Source of the DNA: Amycolatopsis sp. NBC_01480
GTDB taxonomy: Bacteria > Actinomycetota > Actinomycetes > Mycobacteriales > Pseudonocardiaceae
Direction: 5' to 3'
NCBI RefSeq assembly: GCF_036227205.1
Contig: NZ_CP109442.1
Coordinates: 7,812,001-7,876,000 of the forward strand
DNA length: 64,000 bases
The notes beneath the pieces are model-generated. The model did not search any database. It saw only the letters and a list, made by a program, of their open reading frames with translations, and had not been told where the DNA came from. Both the position numbers and the translations under genes were made by a program. Each line of letters begins with the position of its first letter. Position 1 is the stretch's first letter. Below, in pieces: positions 43,159-52,053 of this stretch.

Positions 43159-46100
43159 ATGAGGCATAGATCTGCTGCGGCGGTGGCCGCTGTGACGTGG
43201 GGGGCGCTGGTGGTTGCTGTACCGCATACCGCGTCCGCCGAGCCGCATACGGTGGCGCCGCCGTCGACGGTGTGGACGCCGCCTGCGACGGTGAATCACA
43301 CCCCGACCGGCGGCCTGCCGCCGTCCGCGAACTGGGCACCCGGGTGGAAGCCGGGCCTCGCCCCTGCGGCGGTGTCGTCGTGCGGGGCGAACGAGACCGG
43401 TTTGCTGCCACAGTATCCGCTGGAGCGGTTCCCGATTTCGGATCGAATGGAGGCGCTGGTCAACACCCATGACGGGAACCTGACGATCACCCAGCGGCAG
43501 CTGACGGTCCAGGGGACCGGGGAGAACCTGTCGCTGAGCCAGGTCTACAACAACCAGCGTCCGGGCAACGGCAGTTTCGGTACCGGCTGGACGCTGAGTC
43601 ACGGCCAGGACATCGGCCTCACGTTCTCAGGCAGCGACGTCGTCGTGCACGGCGACTCCGGTTATTGCGCGACGTACAAGCACAATGCCGACGGCAGCTA
43701 CGTCGAGGCGCCAGGTATGCATGCGGAGCTGGCCAAGGGTTCGGACGGCAAGTACACACTGATCTTCGACAGTTCGAACGAGCGGTGGACGTTCAGCCCG
43801 GCGGGCTGGCTGCTGTCACAGGCCGATCGCAACGGCAACAGCAACACCGCTCGCTACAACCCGGACGGCACCACCGCCTCGATCACCGATTCGCAGACCC
43901 GGGTGACGACGTTCGGCTACCAGAATGGCCTGGTCTCGACGATCACCGACCCGACCGGCACCGTCGCGGCGACCTACGGCTACAACACCGCCGGGCAGTT
44001 GCAGGACTTCACCGACCGGTCTGGCACGTCGATGCACCTGACCTGGTTCCCCTCCGGTGACCTGGCCACGATCCAGGACCCGGACGGCAAGACCTACGGC
44101 TTCAGCTACGACGGATCCCACCGCGTCACGCAGGTGACGGTGCCCCGGCAGGCCGGCGACGCGACGACGTTGTTCGGCTACAGCAGCGGGCAGACCACCG
44201 AGACCGACCCGAACTCGCATTCGGTGACCTACTACTACGACGCCCAGGGCCGGCAGACCTCGGCCGTGGACGCACTCGGCCATCAGCGGCAGCAGAGCTG
44301 GACCGCCAACAGCGACGTCCAGACCACTATGGACGGATTGAACAACTCCACCACCAACCACTACGACCCGTTGAACAACCTGATCGGGACCGATCTGCCG
44401 ACCGGCGCGAAGACCGGGGTGGGCTATACGGACGCCGCGCACCCGCATCTGCCCACCACGGTCACGGACCCGGCCGGGGACCAGGTCTCCCGCACCTACG
44501 ACGACGCCGGGAACGTGAAGACGATCCACTCCGACGGGCTCAACGCCGACCTGCAGACGTTGACTTACTGGCAGCCGCTCGGATTGGTCCGGACCAGTGT
44601 CGACGGCAACGGCCATCCGACCACCTACGACTACGACAACGCCGGCAACCTCAAGAAGGTCACGCCCCCGACCCCGCTGGGACCGACGACCTACACCTAC
44701 GACTCGCTCTCCCGCGTCGCCACGGTCACCGACGGCCGCGGCATCGAGCTGGACTACGGCTACGACAAACTCGACCGCGTCGTCTCGGTGACCCGCCACC
44801 ACACCAGCGGCCCGGACACGGTCCTGCAAACCTCGGCGTATGACAACAACGGCAGCCTCAAACGCCGAGAAACCGCCACCGCGGTCCACACCTTCACCTA
44901 CGACACCGGCGGCCTGGTCCTCACCGACACCCGCACCGACGGCACGAGCCCGACAGAGAACATCACCTACGGCTATGACCCCGCGACCAACCTGACCAGC
45001 CTCACCGACCCGGGCGGCCAGACGATCTACGGCTACGACAACGCGAACCGGCTCACCTCGGTCAAGGACCCGTTCGGGCAGACCACCGGCTTCGGCTACG
45101 ACAACGCCGACCGCCGCACCACCGTCACCTGGCCCGGCGCGGGCAGCCAGACCAACGGCTACGACAACTCCGGCCGCCAGACCAGCCTCACGGTGAAGAA
45201 CAGCGGCGGCACGCAGCTGTTGCAGACCACCTACAGCTTCACCCGCAGTGACGGCAAGGACTCCGATCAGATGCAGTCCAAAACCGACGCCTCCGGCACC
45301 ACCGCCTACGGCTACGACAGCCTGCAACGGCTGAAGACCGCCGGTACCACCGGGTTCGACTACGACAACGCGTCGAACATGAAGAAACTCGGCGGCACCA
45401 CGTTCACCTTCAACGCCGCCGACGAACTCGTCAACGACGGCCGCACCCGCACCTACGACACGGCCGGCAACCTCACCGGCGCCGACAACCCCACCGAGAC
45501 CAACTTCTACAGCGACACCAGCCAGTACGCCTCGGGCACCGACGCCGCCGGCGACAGCTTCACCGCCAGCTACGACACCCTCGACCAGACCCAACCCCAC
45601 ACACTCACCTACACCACCAGCGGCGGCACCACCACTGACCAGTTCACCACCACCGCCCTCGGCATGACCCAAGCCATCCACAACGGTGCCCGGACCAGCC
45701 TCACCCGGGACCCCAAGGGCACTCTCGTCACCGAAAAGGCCGGAACCAGCCGCTACAACCTGGTCACCGACTACCAGGGCAGCGTCATCGCCCTCGTCTC
45801 CACCACCGGCGCCCTGGCCGCCACCTACAAGTACGACCCCTACGGCGGCAGCACCGCCACCGGGCCGTCGGCCGGGGACAACCCGTTCCACTACCTCGGC
45901 CAATACCAATACGGCGTCGACATGCTGCTCGGCTACCGCTGGTACTTCCCCGGCTGGGGCCGCTTCACCACCCCCGACCCCACCGGACAAGAGGCCAACC
46001 ACTACGCCTACGCCAAAGACGACCCCATCAACCGGAGTGACCCCACCGGCGCATCCGCCGCGCTGAATGCGTGCTCTGGCGCGATACTAGGTGTGGTACT

Positions 46101-46242
46101 TCTTGGGGCAGCGCTCACTGGCGGAGTCGTCGGACTGGCCGCAGCGTTCATTGCTGAAGATACACTAGGAGTTGGTTTGTCTCTTGTAGGATTAGCAGGC
46201 GCAGGTGCAGGTGGTTTGACAATTGACAGTTCGGCGTGCTGA
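43159..46242 (+). CDS. Secreted Rhs/YD-repeat protein with hydrophobic C-terminal tip
   Basis: 1027 aa from ATG 43159 (GAGGGGAAG upstream). Signal peptide with cleavage near TASA, a DUF6531-type start (FPISDRMEALVNTHDGNLTI), then about twenty YD repeats (GYDNANRLTSVKDPFGQTTG and similar). The core ends with DYQGSVIALVSTTGALAATY, the LGYRWYFPGWGRFTTPDP block and DPTG at residues 961-964. Beyond it lies a 63-residue tip that is almost wholly hydrophobic, Gly/Ala-rich, with Cys at both ends (NACSGAILGVVLLGA ... TIDSSAC). In polymorphic toxins the tip is the variable effector. A small membrane ORF overlaps the stop. Confidence 0.92.
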   Translation: MRHRSAAAVAAVTWGALVVAVPHTASAEPHTVAPPSTVWTPPATVNHTPTGGLPPSANWAPGWKPGLAPAAVSSCGANETGLLPQYPLERFPISDRMEALVNTHDGNLTITQRQLTVQGTGENLSLSQVYNNQRPGNGSFGTGWTLSHGQDIGLTFSGSDVVVHGDSGYCATYKHNADGSYVEAPGMHAELAKGSDGKYTLIFDSSNERWTFSPAGWLLSQADRNGNSNTARYNPDGTTASITDSQTRVTTFGYQNGLVSTITDPTGTVAATYGYNTAGQLQDFTDRSGTSMHLTWFPSGDLATIQDPDGKTYGFSYDGSHRVTQVTVPRQAGDATTLFGYSSGQTTETDPNSHSVTYYYDAQGRQTSAVDALGHQRQQSWTANSDVQTTMDGLNNSTTNHYDPLNNLIGTDLPTGAKTGVGYTDAAHPHLPTTVTDPAGDQVSRTYDDAGNVKTIHSDGLNADLQTLTYWQPLGLVRTSVDGNGHPTTYDYDNAGNLKKVTPPTPLGPTTYTYDSLSRVATVTDGRGIELDYGYDKLDRVVSVTRHHTSGPDTVLQTSAYDNNGSLKRRETATAVHTFTYDTGGLVLTDTRTDGTSPTENITYGYDPATNLTSLTDPGGQTIYGYDNANRLTSVKDPFGQTTGFGYDNADRRTTVTWPGAGSQTNGYDNSGRQTSLTVKNSGGTQLLQTTYSFTRSDGKDSDQMQSKTDASGTTAYGYDSLQRLKTAGTTGFDYDNASNMKKLGGTTFTFNAADELVNDGRTRTYDTAGNLTGADNPTETNFYSDTSQYASGTDAAGDSFTASYDTLDQTQPHTLTYTTSGGTTTDQFTTTALGMTQAIHNGARTSLTRDPKGTLVTEKAGTSRYNLVTDYQGSVIALVSTTGALAATYKYDPYGGSTATGPSAGDNPFHYLGQYQYGVDMLLGYRWYFPGWGRFTTPDPTGQEANHYAYAKDDPINRSDPTGASAALNACSGAILGVVLLGAALTGGVVGLAAAFIAEDTLGVGLSLVGLAGAGAGGLTIDSSAC

Positions 46243-46343
46243 TGACGACGTTATCAACTGTTGGAATCATAGTTCTGGTCATTGCAATACTTCTGTCGCT
46301 GATTGCAATAGTTCGAAGTAGTCGAAAGAGGAGGGAAAAGTAG
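46242..46343 (+). CDS. Tiny membrane protein coupled to the Rhs tip (candidate immunity)
   Basis: 33 aa. ATG 46242 overlaps the Rhs stop (TGATG). One transmembrane helix (TVGIIVLVIAILLSLIAIV) and a strongly basic end (RSSRKRRE). AT-rich codons unlike the core. Position immediately after a variable tip is where immunity proteins lie; the single helix fits protection against a membrane-active tip, but this is inference. Confidence 0.6.
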   Translation: MTTLSTVGIIVLVIAILLSLIAIVRSSRKRREK

Positions 46344-46585
46344 ACTTTTGATGCTGTGGTTGGAATGCTGCAGAAATCAGCGTTCCAACCACAGTATTAC
46401 CTATATACTTCAAGGCGGCGTGCACCAGTCGTGTCCAGCCTCCAGCACCGTTCAGCCCCTGTGTCGCCCGCCCACCGCGGGGTCCTCGTCGAGCAGGAAC
46501 GGCCGTCGAGGAGCTCCGCAGCTTGGGTGTGGTCGCTGCGGCGTGAGGCCGGGGTGTAGCTGGTGTTCGAGGTGGCGCGCAGCTG

Positions 46586-47055
46586 GTGCGCCGCTACAAC
46601 CTGGTCACCGACTACCAGGGCAGCGTCATCGCCCTCGTCTCCACCACCGGCGCCCTGGCCGCCACCTACAAGTACGACCCCTACGGCGGCAGCACCGCCA
46701 CCGGGCCGTCGGCCGGGGACAACCCGTTCCACTACCTCGGCCAATACCAATACGGCGTCGACATGCTGCTCGGCTACCGCTGGTACTTCCCCGGCTGGGG
46801 CCGCTTCACCACACCCGACCCGACCGGACAGGAGGCCTGCCACTACGCCTACGCACAGGACGACCCCATCAGCCACAGCGACCCACGGGAGCCAAGGGTG
46901 GCAAGAGTTGCAACGCAGCCGGAATTGCAACGATCTTCACCTTGCTCGGATTTGCCGCCTGGATCGCAGCGGCTGGGGGTACCGGGGGCGTTCTCGCGCC
47001 CGTTGTCATTCAGGCAGGTACGCAACCGCATGAGCCCTGCTGGCACAATCTACGC
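46586..47055 (+). pseudogene. Displaced second Rhs tip with part of the core, one frameshift
   Basis: The first 300 bp repeat the Rhs core (YNLVTDYQGSVIALVSTTGA to HYAYAQDDPISHSDP). A base is missing where the core reads GACCCCACC, so the frame changes there; in the next frame a second tip follows: TGAKGGKSCNAAGIATIFTL, LGFAAWIAAAGGTGGVLAP and a Cys near the end (PHEPCWHN). It lacks start signals. Orphan tips stored behind a full rhs gene are known to replace the main tip by recombination. Confidence 0.7.
46592..46887 (+). repeat. Direct repeat of the Rhs core end
   Basis: About 296 bp near-identical to 45751-46046 (offset 841 bp), running from CGCTACAACCTGG to the DPTG codons. The few differences cluster at the 3' end (for instance CAACC against CTGCC). 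It provides homology for exchanging the two tips. Confidence 0.85.
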
Positions 47056-47265
47056 ATGCAGTTAAATTATACCGAGAGGATGAAGATCATCGACGGAAAG
47101 CTCTTGGGGTCGTTGATCGCATCTATTGTAACAATTGGGTTCTTTATATTTTCATTCTTCTACCTTAATACTCTCGTCGTCAACATACGGGCAATTCTCG
47201 CACTGCTGGCCATGTTGTATACGTGGTGGGCGTATTTCAAGGCGCGTAAAATCGAAAAGAAATGA
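47056..47265 (+). CDS. Small two-helix membrane protein after the orphan tip (candidate immunity)
   Basis: 69 aa from ATG 47056, continuing in frame with the orphan tip, so the boundary between tip and immunity is uncertain. Two hydrophobic helices (LIASIVTIGFFIFSFFYL, AILALLAMLYTWWAYF) and a Lys-rich end. AT-rich codons typical of acquired DNA. Confidence 0.5.
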   Translation: MQLNYTERMKIIDGKLLGSLIASIVTIGFFIFSFFYLNTLVVNIRAILALLAMLYTWWAYFKARKIEKK

Positions 47266-47319
47266 CCTGGTAAGCGTGCCGGGGCCGGGAATCCTGCGCA
47301 AGAAGAGTAAAATCACCAA

Positions 47320-47496
47320 ATGAGCAAGTCGGTAAGTATAGCTTTTGTCACCGTCTCCGGAGTCTTGCTCATTACTATGATCGTGCTCGCATCGCTGTGG
47401 CGTCAGCCCACGTCCTTAATCGTCGGCGCTTTTCCCTTGGCACTGCTTGTGTACTTCATAATCTCGGTGAAGAAAAGCTGGAAAAAACTGTCCTAG
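47320..47496 (+). CDS. Small two-helix membrane protein
   Basis: 58 aa, ATG 47320 with AAGAAGAG upstream. Two membrane helices (IAFVTVSGVLLITMIVLAS and SLIVGAFPLALLVYFIISV) and a basic Lys/Trp end (KKSWKKLS), the same design as its two neighbours. Third member of a series of small membrane proteins behind the Rhs gene. Confidence 0.6.
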   Translation: MSKSVSIAFVTVSGVLLITMIVLASLWRQPTSLIVGAFPLALLVYFIISVKKSWKKLS

Positions 47497-48150
47497 TGCG
47501 CCGATCAGAACGTCCATGGCACGAACAGTGAGATTACGACGCCAATCTTGAGGACCGACAAGACCTGTAAGGTCTCGCCGGTCGTGACATGTCGATCTTG
47601 CGCGACCTGCCGTTTCTCGGCTTATCTCATCGCAATGTCATCAAGATCAGTCAAACTCGTGGCATTTCCTCGGTGTCCGACCGTTCGGTGCGACCGGGCC
47701 CGGCAGTCGCGGTGCGTTCGGACACCGGCTCGTCCGAGTCCGCCGGCTTCGCCCGCGGCGGCTCCGTTCGGCCCCGGCGACACCTTTGTCAAATGGAGGA
47801 CATGTCCACCTGCACAGGCCACCGGCGCGGCCTCGGATCGCGCGGGCAGTCTGGATGTTTCACTCGAGATTCGGCGCAGTGAGGCAACTGACCCAGTACT
47901 CTGAGACGACTGCCCGGTCCATGAGCCGGATCAGCCCCCAGGTCCGTGCCCCGTTTCGCGTCGAGGTTGTCGCTGCCCATGGCCACGATGACGACTAATA
48001 CCCGAACAGCTGTCAGTTACTGGATCGAGCCCGCATGAGCCGCATTAGTTGAAGGTGCGTGCCTCACCTGTTCGAAAGGTGAAAATCTCTCACGCACTGC
48101 AATGTTGGGCGGAAGTTTTTGCGCATCGCCTGGTTAATGCGAACTCTCCG
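47497..48150. other. Gene-free stretch before the DUF4365-PIN gene
   Basis: About 650 bp. Frames here have weak, mixed codon bias; a 118-codon plus-strand frame at 47548 shows no family features. The DUF4365 gene promoter should lie in its right part. Confidence 0.4.
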
Positions 48151-51100
48151 GTGGAGCGCTATCCTGGCACCCGACAGAGCAGGCAGCAGGGAGGCGGTCC
48201 GATCAGCGTCGACACGAACAAGATCGATCGGGCCTCGGTCGCTCTCGGTGAATTTCAGGTCAATGAGTTGCTTGGCCATACATTTCGCGAGCAAACGACA
48301 TCGGACTTTGGCGTCGATGCGCACGTCGAAATTAAACGCGACGGAAAAGCTACTGGACGACTTGTCGGCCTGCAGATAAAAGGCGGCAACTCGTGGTTCG
48401 AAGAAAAAACTGAGATTGGTTGGAAATTCCGCCCCGAAAAGAAGCATATTCCGTACTGGCTGAGTCACTCCTTGCCGATGTACGTGCTGCTCGTTGATAA
48501 GACCAATGGAACCATCTACTGGCAGGAGTTGTCCGAGAGAACTCTGGAGACCGGCCCACGCGGCGGTGTCTTTGTCACGGTCCCCAGGATTCAAACGCTC
48601 GAGACTGCAGGCGCGGTCTGGGAGATCGCTGCCGAGAAGTTCGCGGAGACGGCACTTTCTGACTACTCCGACAACCTCTCGCGTCTGCCTCCCTCGGCAG
48701 TCAGGGCTCTAGCTACCTTCGCAACGGCGAACGTAACCGCCGCGGCGCTGTTGGCAGCCCACCTTGCTCGAGGTCGAGGAGCCCCAGAGGTCGTCGTCCG
48801 CACCCTCAAGGACAGTGACCCAACCTGGTTGTCACCCGACGGTGGGAATATCGGTCTCATCGCGCTGGCCAGCTACGCGCACGCCCACTATCTCCCCGGG
48901 CTAGCAGCCGATGTGTTGCTCCTCGCCGCCGGCCGAGCACCCGAAACGAAGTACAAGCACACTCGGGATGCAGCCCTCATCTTGCTCGAATCCGACCGCG
49001 CTCGCGCCCGCGACCTTCTCGCCATAGCTGCGACAACGCCCATTGCCTCGGGCGACGCACGCATCGCCATCGGCCATGCTGTACTTGCGCACCCTGAAGG
49101 TTCGGCAGCACCCATTGTGATCTCGGATGAGGTCATGGCGCAGCTCGATGCCATCGCCGACGATGAGCTAGTGCTCGCATTTCGGGCGCAACGAAGCGAG
49201 CGTGCCGGCGATCTTGATCACGCAATCGATTTGTTCGAGCAGGCGCTCGCACTTGTTCCCGACTCGGCTGGGCTCATGGATACCCTTGCCGCCTCGCTCC
49301 TTCGCAGGGCGCGCGCGGGAAGGATGCAGCCCTTCGACGAGCAACGAGCCGTCCAACTCTCTTCAGGCGCAGTCGATCAGCTGCACAACTGGTCCGGTCC
49401 GACCGAATCGGCCTTGAAGACGCTCCTGCAGGGCCTGACCGTGAGCGGCCAGTTCTCGAAAGTTCTCGACCGAAGTCTGCCGGCGCCCGATGGTCGAGCG
49501 ACCTCCGACGAGTCGCAGAGGGTCGACGTCCGCACGTCGGCCGCAACCGCCGCCACGATGCTCGGACGCCGTGACCTCGCGCTGCGCTTGATCGACTCTC
49601 TGCCTTCGGGCGTGAGCCAGGACTTTGCTCGTCTTCGACTGGGGGGCATTTCGGGCGATGTCGATGACCAGCGTGCAGCATGGACTGACCTGCTCGCGCG
49701 ACTGGATGCGAGCCAGCCCGACGCTTTAGTGCAGGTGGTTATGCGTCTGAGTGATCTCGGAGTCGACGTGTCGGCGCGTCTCACCTCACTGATCGACGAC
49801 AACATCATCGCGCCTGAGATCCGGGATCTAGCTGCCGTTGGCGCGAAGGCGCAAGTTGATCTCGATGCGGCACTTCCACAGTTGCGACTCTTGGCAGAAC
49901 GTGACGCATTCGGTGCAGCTAGACTCGTTGACTATCTGGCAAACGCCGGAAGGCTCGACGATGCCCAAGTCGCATCGGAGGCGGCCTACCTCAGATTCGC
50001 AAACTCAGATTTCGCAGTGCGTCGCGCAGAATTACTCTTGCGCCTTGATCGTAAATCCGATGCACATGACGTAGCTACTGAGGCCCTTGCCACGTCGTCT
50101 CTCGATTCAATCCAGCGCCGCAAAGCGCATAAACTACTCGTCCGCCTGCTCTTGCAGGAAGCCATGCAGACGCCATCGGACATGCGAGTCTGGCGACGCG
50201 TCGAACGCCAGTTGATCGAATGCGTCAATTCCGACGAGTTAGTAGCCGAAGACCAAGACGTTTGGCAACTCGCAGGCGCTCAAATGCGGCTAAGGGAAGA
50301 AGCTGACGCCTTCGTGACGATCAAGCGGTATGAGCCAACAGTTACCACGCCAGACGAAGCTCATCTGTGGATGTCCATCATGGCAATGCAACCTACGCTG
50401 ACCGCGCAGACATATGCACGTATGTTGGAACTAGCAGATACCTTTGCTGATGACGTCGAGTTGAGCGCCGCACTCCTGACCACAGTAATAGGGCGTACGC
50501 GTAACACTGAGGATGAGCCTGCTACCCCTGCTGATCAGCGGGCGGTACTTGATGGCGATCGTCGGGCCGCAGCTTTCGCCGCTCTCCAAGCCCACGTGCA
50601 GAGGCACGGCGATCAGAGCCCGATCAAGTTCGTTGAAGCTCCCACGCCAGAAGGCCTCATCGCCAAGATGACCGAACTTACCCGGCGCGATGACCGCCCA
50701 CTCATCGAACTCTCTGAAATGATCCGTCAAGCTAGCGCGCCCCTAGGCATGTTGACGTCCGCCGTGAGACGGCCGTACTCGTCAACCCTCGCAATGAGAC
50801 CTTTCGGTTACTTCATTTCCGCGGCGGCCTTTGAAGAGGATGATATTGCCGACGAGCGAGCAGCCAAGGCTTCGCCGAACTGCGACGTGGTCGTCGATCT
50901 TTCTGCCCTTCTCGTCGCTTGCGAGCTTGGTGAGTTTGACAGCTTCCGCGGCAATTTTAGAAGTCTACTCATTCCGTCCGCGTCACGCATGGACGTGCAC
51001 GCAGGCCGCGCCACATTGGATGGTGAGTCATCCAGCAGTGGATCCATCAGGTACAACGCGGCAACCGACAAAATCGCCGCCGTAGAACTGAATGTTGAAG

Positions 51101-51933
51101 ATCACCTCGGTGCACTCGCGCGCTTCTCGAAAATCGACAGCGCTCTCGCGGCAACTCAGACAGTCGCGGACGTCCCCCTTGATTATCTTGTGATTCCTCG
51201 ATCAGCCCCTTGGCTCGGGCCGATTGGTCTCGCGAAACAGCGAGGTATACCACTCTGGTCAGACGACCTCGCGCAGAGGCGACTTGCCAGAACGCTGGGC
51301 GTAGAAGCTTTCGGGACAACGACGCTTCAGCAACTTCGCGCCGAAGATCGCCTTAACGGCGAAGAGGTAGACGACGTCCAGTTCCAAGAAGCTCTTGAGG
51401 CTCGACGGCAAGAGGTCATAGATGCCCTAGCTGCACGCATCGTTGACCTCCCAACCGATCGCGACGTTGTCATCAGTCAAGGCAGGGCAGAAGCCTGGAA
51501 TGAACAGGTCGCCCTCGTTACAATCGGCCGGCAGGGTTGGTGGCATATGGCCGTCAACCCGTGGAGTGATCTCCGATCCATCCTGGCCGCGGTGGAAGCG
51601 GACGGCGGCCACTCTGATACGTGGCGCCATCACGCGATGTGGGGTGTCGCACGAGTCGCGCCTGACGACCCGAATCGTACGGCCCTTCTGCTCGCCTGCG
51701 TTGCGTTAGTCTGTGTCGACGACACTCTGAATGACGACAGGACCGTTGAGTATCTAGGGGCAGCCGGTAGTGTTGCGGTTCAGTTTGGCGCGAAAGTGCC
51801 GTCAGAATTTTTGGTTGAGGCCGCGACGGATCTTGACTCGGCGGGCGTATTCTCCTATGCACCAGTGGACGTCGCACGTCTGCGCCTTCGATTATCCGGT
51901 AATAACGGAGGTGATCCTTCGCCAACCGCATAG
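48151..51933 (+). CDS. DUF4365 - helical repeat - PIN-like giant protein (candidate defence)
   Basis: Up to 1260 aa from GTG 48151. A strong GGGAGG at 48189-48194 points instead to an ATC codon at 48202, where DUF4365 homology begins, so the real start may be non-canonical. Residues about 25-170 are DUF4365: FREQTTSDFGVDAHVEIK and RLVGLQIKGG give the PD-(D/E)xK-like Asp and Q-x-K pair. Residues 175-880 are TPR-like helices. Residues about 905-1065 are PIN-like (NCDVVVDLSALLVACELGEF then GIPLWSDDLAQRRLARTLGV). Two potential nuclease domains on a helical scaffold, codon use unlike the backbone and location after Rhs suggest an anti-phage or anti-plasmid module; no known system name is claimed. 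Confidence 0.85.
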   Translation: MERYPGTRQSRQQGGGPISVDTNKIDRASVALGEFQVNELLGHTFREQTTSDFGVDAHVEIKRDGKATGRLVGLQIKGGNSWFEEKTEIGWKFRPEKKHIPYWLSHSLPMYVLLVDKTNGTIYWQELSERTLETGPRGGVFVTVPRIQTLETAGAVWEIAAEKFAETALSDYSDNLSRLPPSAVRALATFATANVTAAALLAAHLARGRGAPEVVVRTLKDSDPTWLSPDGGNIGLIALASYAHAHYLPGLAADVLLLAAGRAPETKYKHTRDAALILLESDRARARDLLAIAATTPIASGDARIAIGHAVLAHPEGSAAPIVISDEVMAQLDAIADDELVLAFRAQRSERAGDLDHAIDLFEQALALVPDSAGLMDTLAASLLRRARAGRMQPFDEQRAVQLSSGAVDQLHNWSGPTESALKTLLQGLTVSGQFSKVLDRSLPAPDGRATSDESQRVDVRTSAATAATMLGRRDLALRLIDSLPSGVSQDFARLRLGGISGDVDDQRAAWTDLLARLDASQPDALVQVVMRLSDLGVDVSARLTSLIDDNIIAPEIRDLAAVGAKAQVDLDAALPQLRLLAERDAFGAARLVDYLANAGRLDDAQVASEAAYLRFANSDFAVRRAELLLRLDRKSDAHDVATEALATSSLDSIQRRKAHKLLVRLLLQEAMQTPSDMRVWRRVERQLIECVNSDELVAEDQDVWQLAGAQMRLREEADAFVTIKRYEPTVTTPDEAHLWMSIMAMQPTLTAQTYARMLELADTFADDVELSAALLTTVIGRTRNTEDEPATPADQRAVLDGDRRAAAFAALQAHVQRHGDQSPIKFVEAPTPEGLIAKMTELTRRDDRPLIELSEMIRQASAPLGMLTSAVRRPYSSTLAMRPFGYFISAAAFEEDDIADERAAKASPNCDVVVDLSALLVACELGEFDSFRGNFRSLLIPSASRMDVHAGRATLDGESSSSGSIRYNAATDKIAAVELNVEDHLGALARFSKIDSALAATQTVADVPLDYLVIPRSAPWLGPIGLAKQRGIPLWSDDLAQRRLARTLGVEAFGTTTLQQLRAEDRLNGEEVDDVQFQEALEARRQEVIDALAARIVDLPTDRDVVISQGRAEAWNEQVALVTIGRQGWWHMAVNPWSDLRSILAAVEADGGHSDTWRHHAMWGVARVAPDDPNRTALLLACVALVCVDDTLNDDRTVEYLGAAGSVAVQFGAKVPSEFLVEAATDLDSAGVFSYAPVDVARLRLRLSGNNGGDPSPTA

Positions 51934-52053
51934 AAGGACTAGACTTCGGAAGTTGCAGCACGGTGGAGTATCGAGCCATCGGTGCAGGTGAACGTCAAAC
52001 GCCGCTTCAGTTGGTTTTGAGACCCTACAAGACCGGTGCGCAGCGCGGTCGGG

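Noticed and set aside
43816..46002. A 728-codon antisense frame over the Rhs gene
   Set aside because: Val/Gly/Ala-rich mirror of the YD repeats with no start signal; the sense frame is clearly coding.
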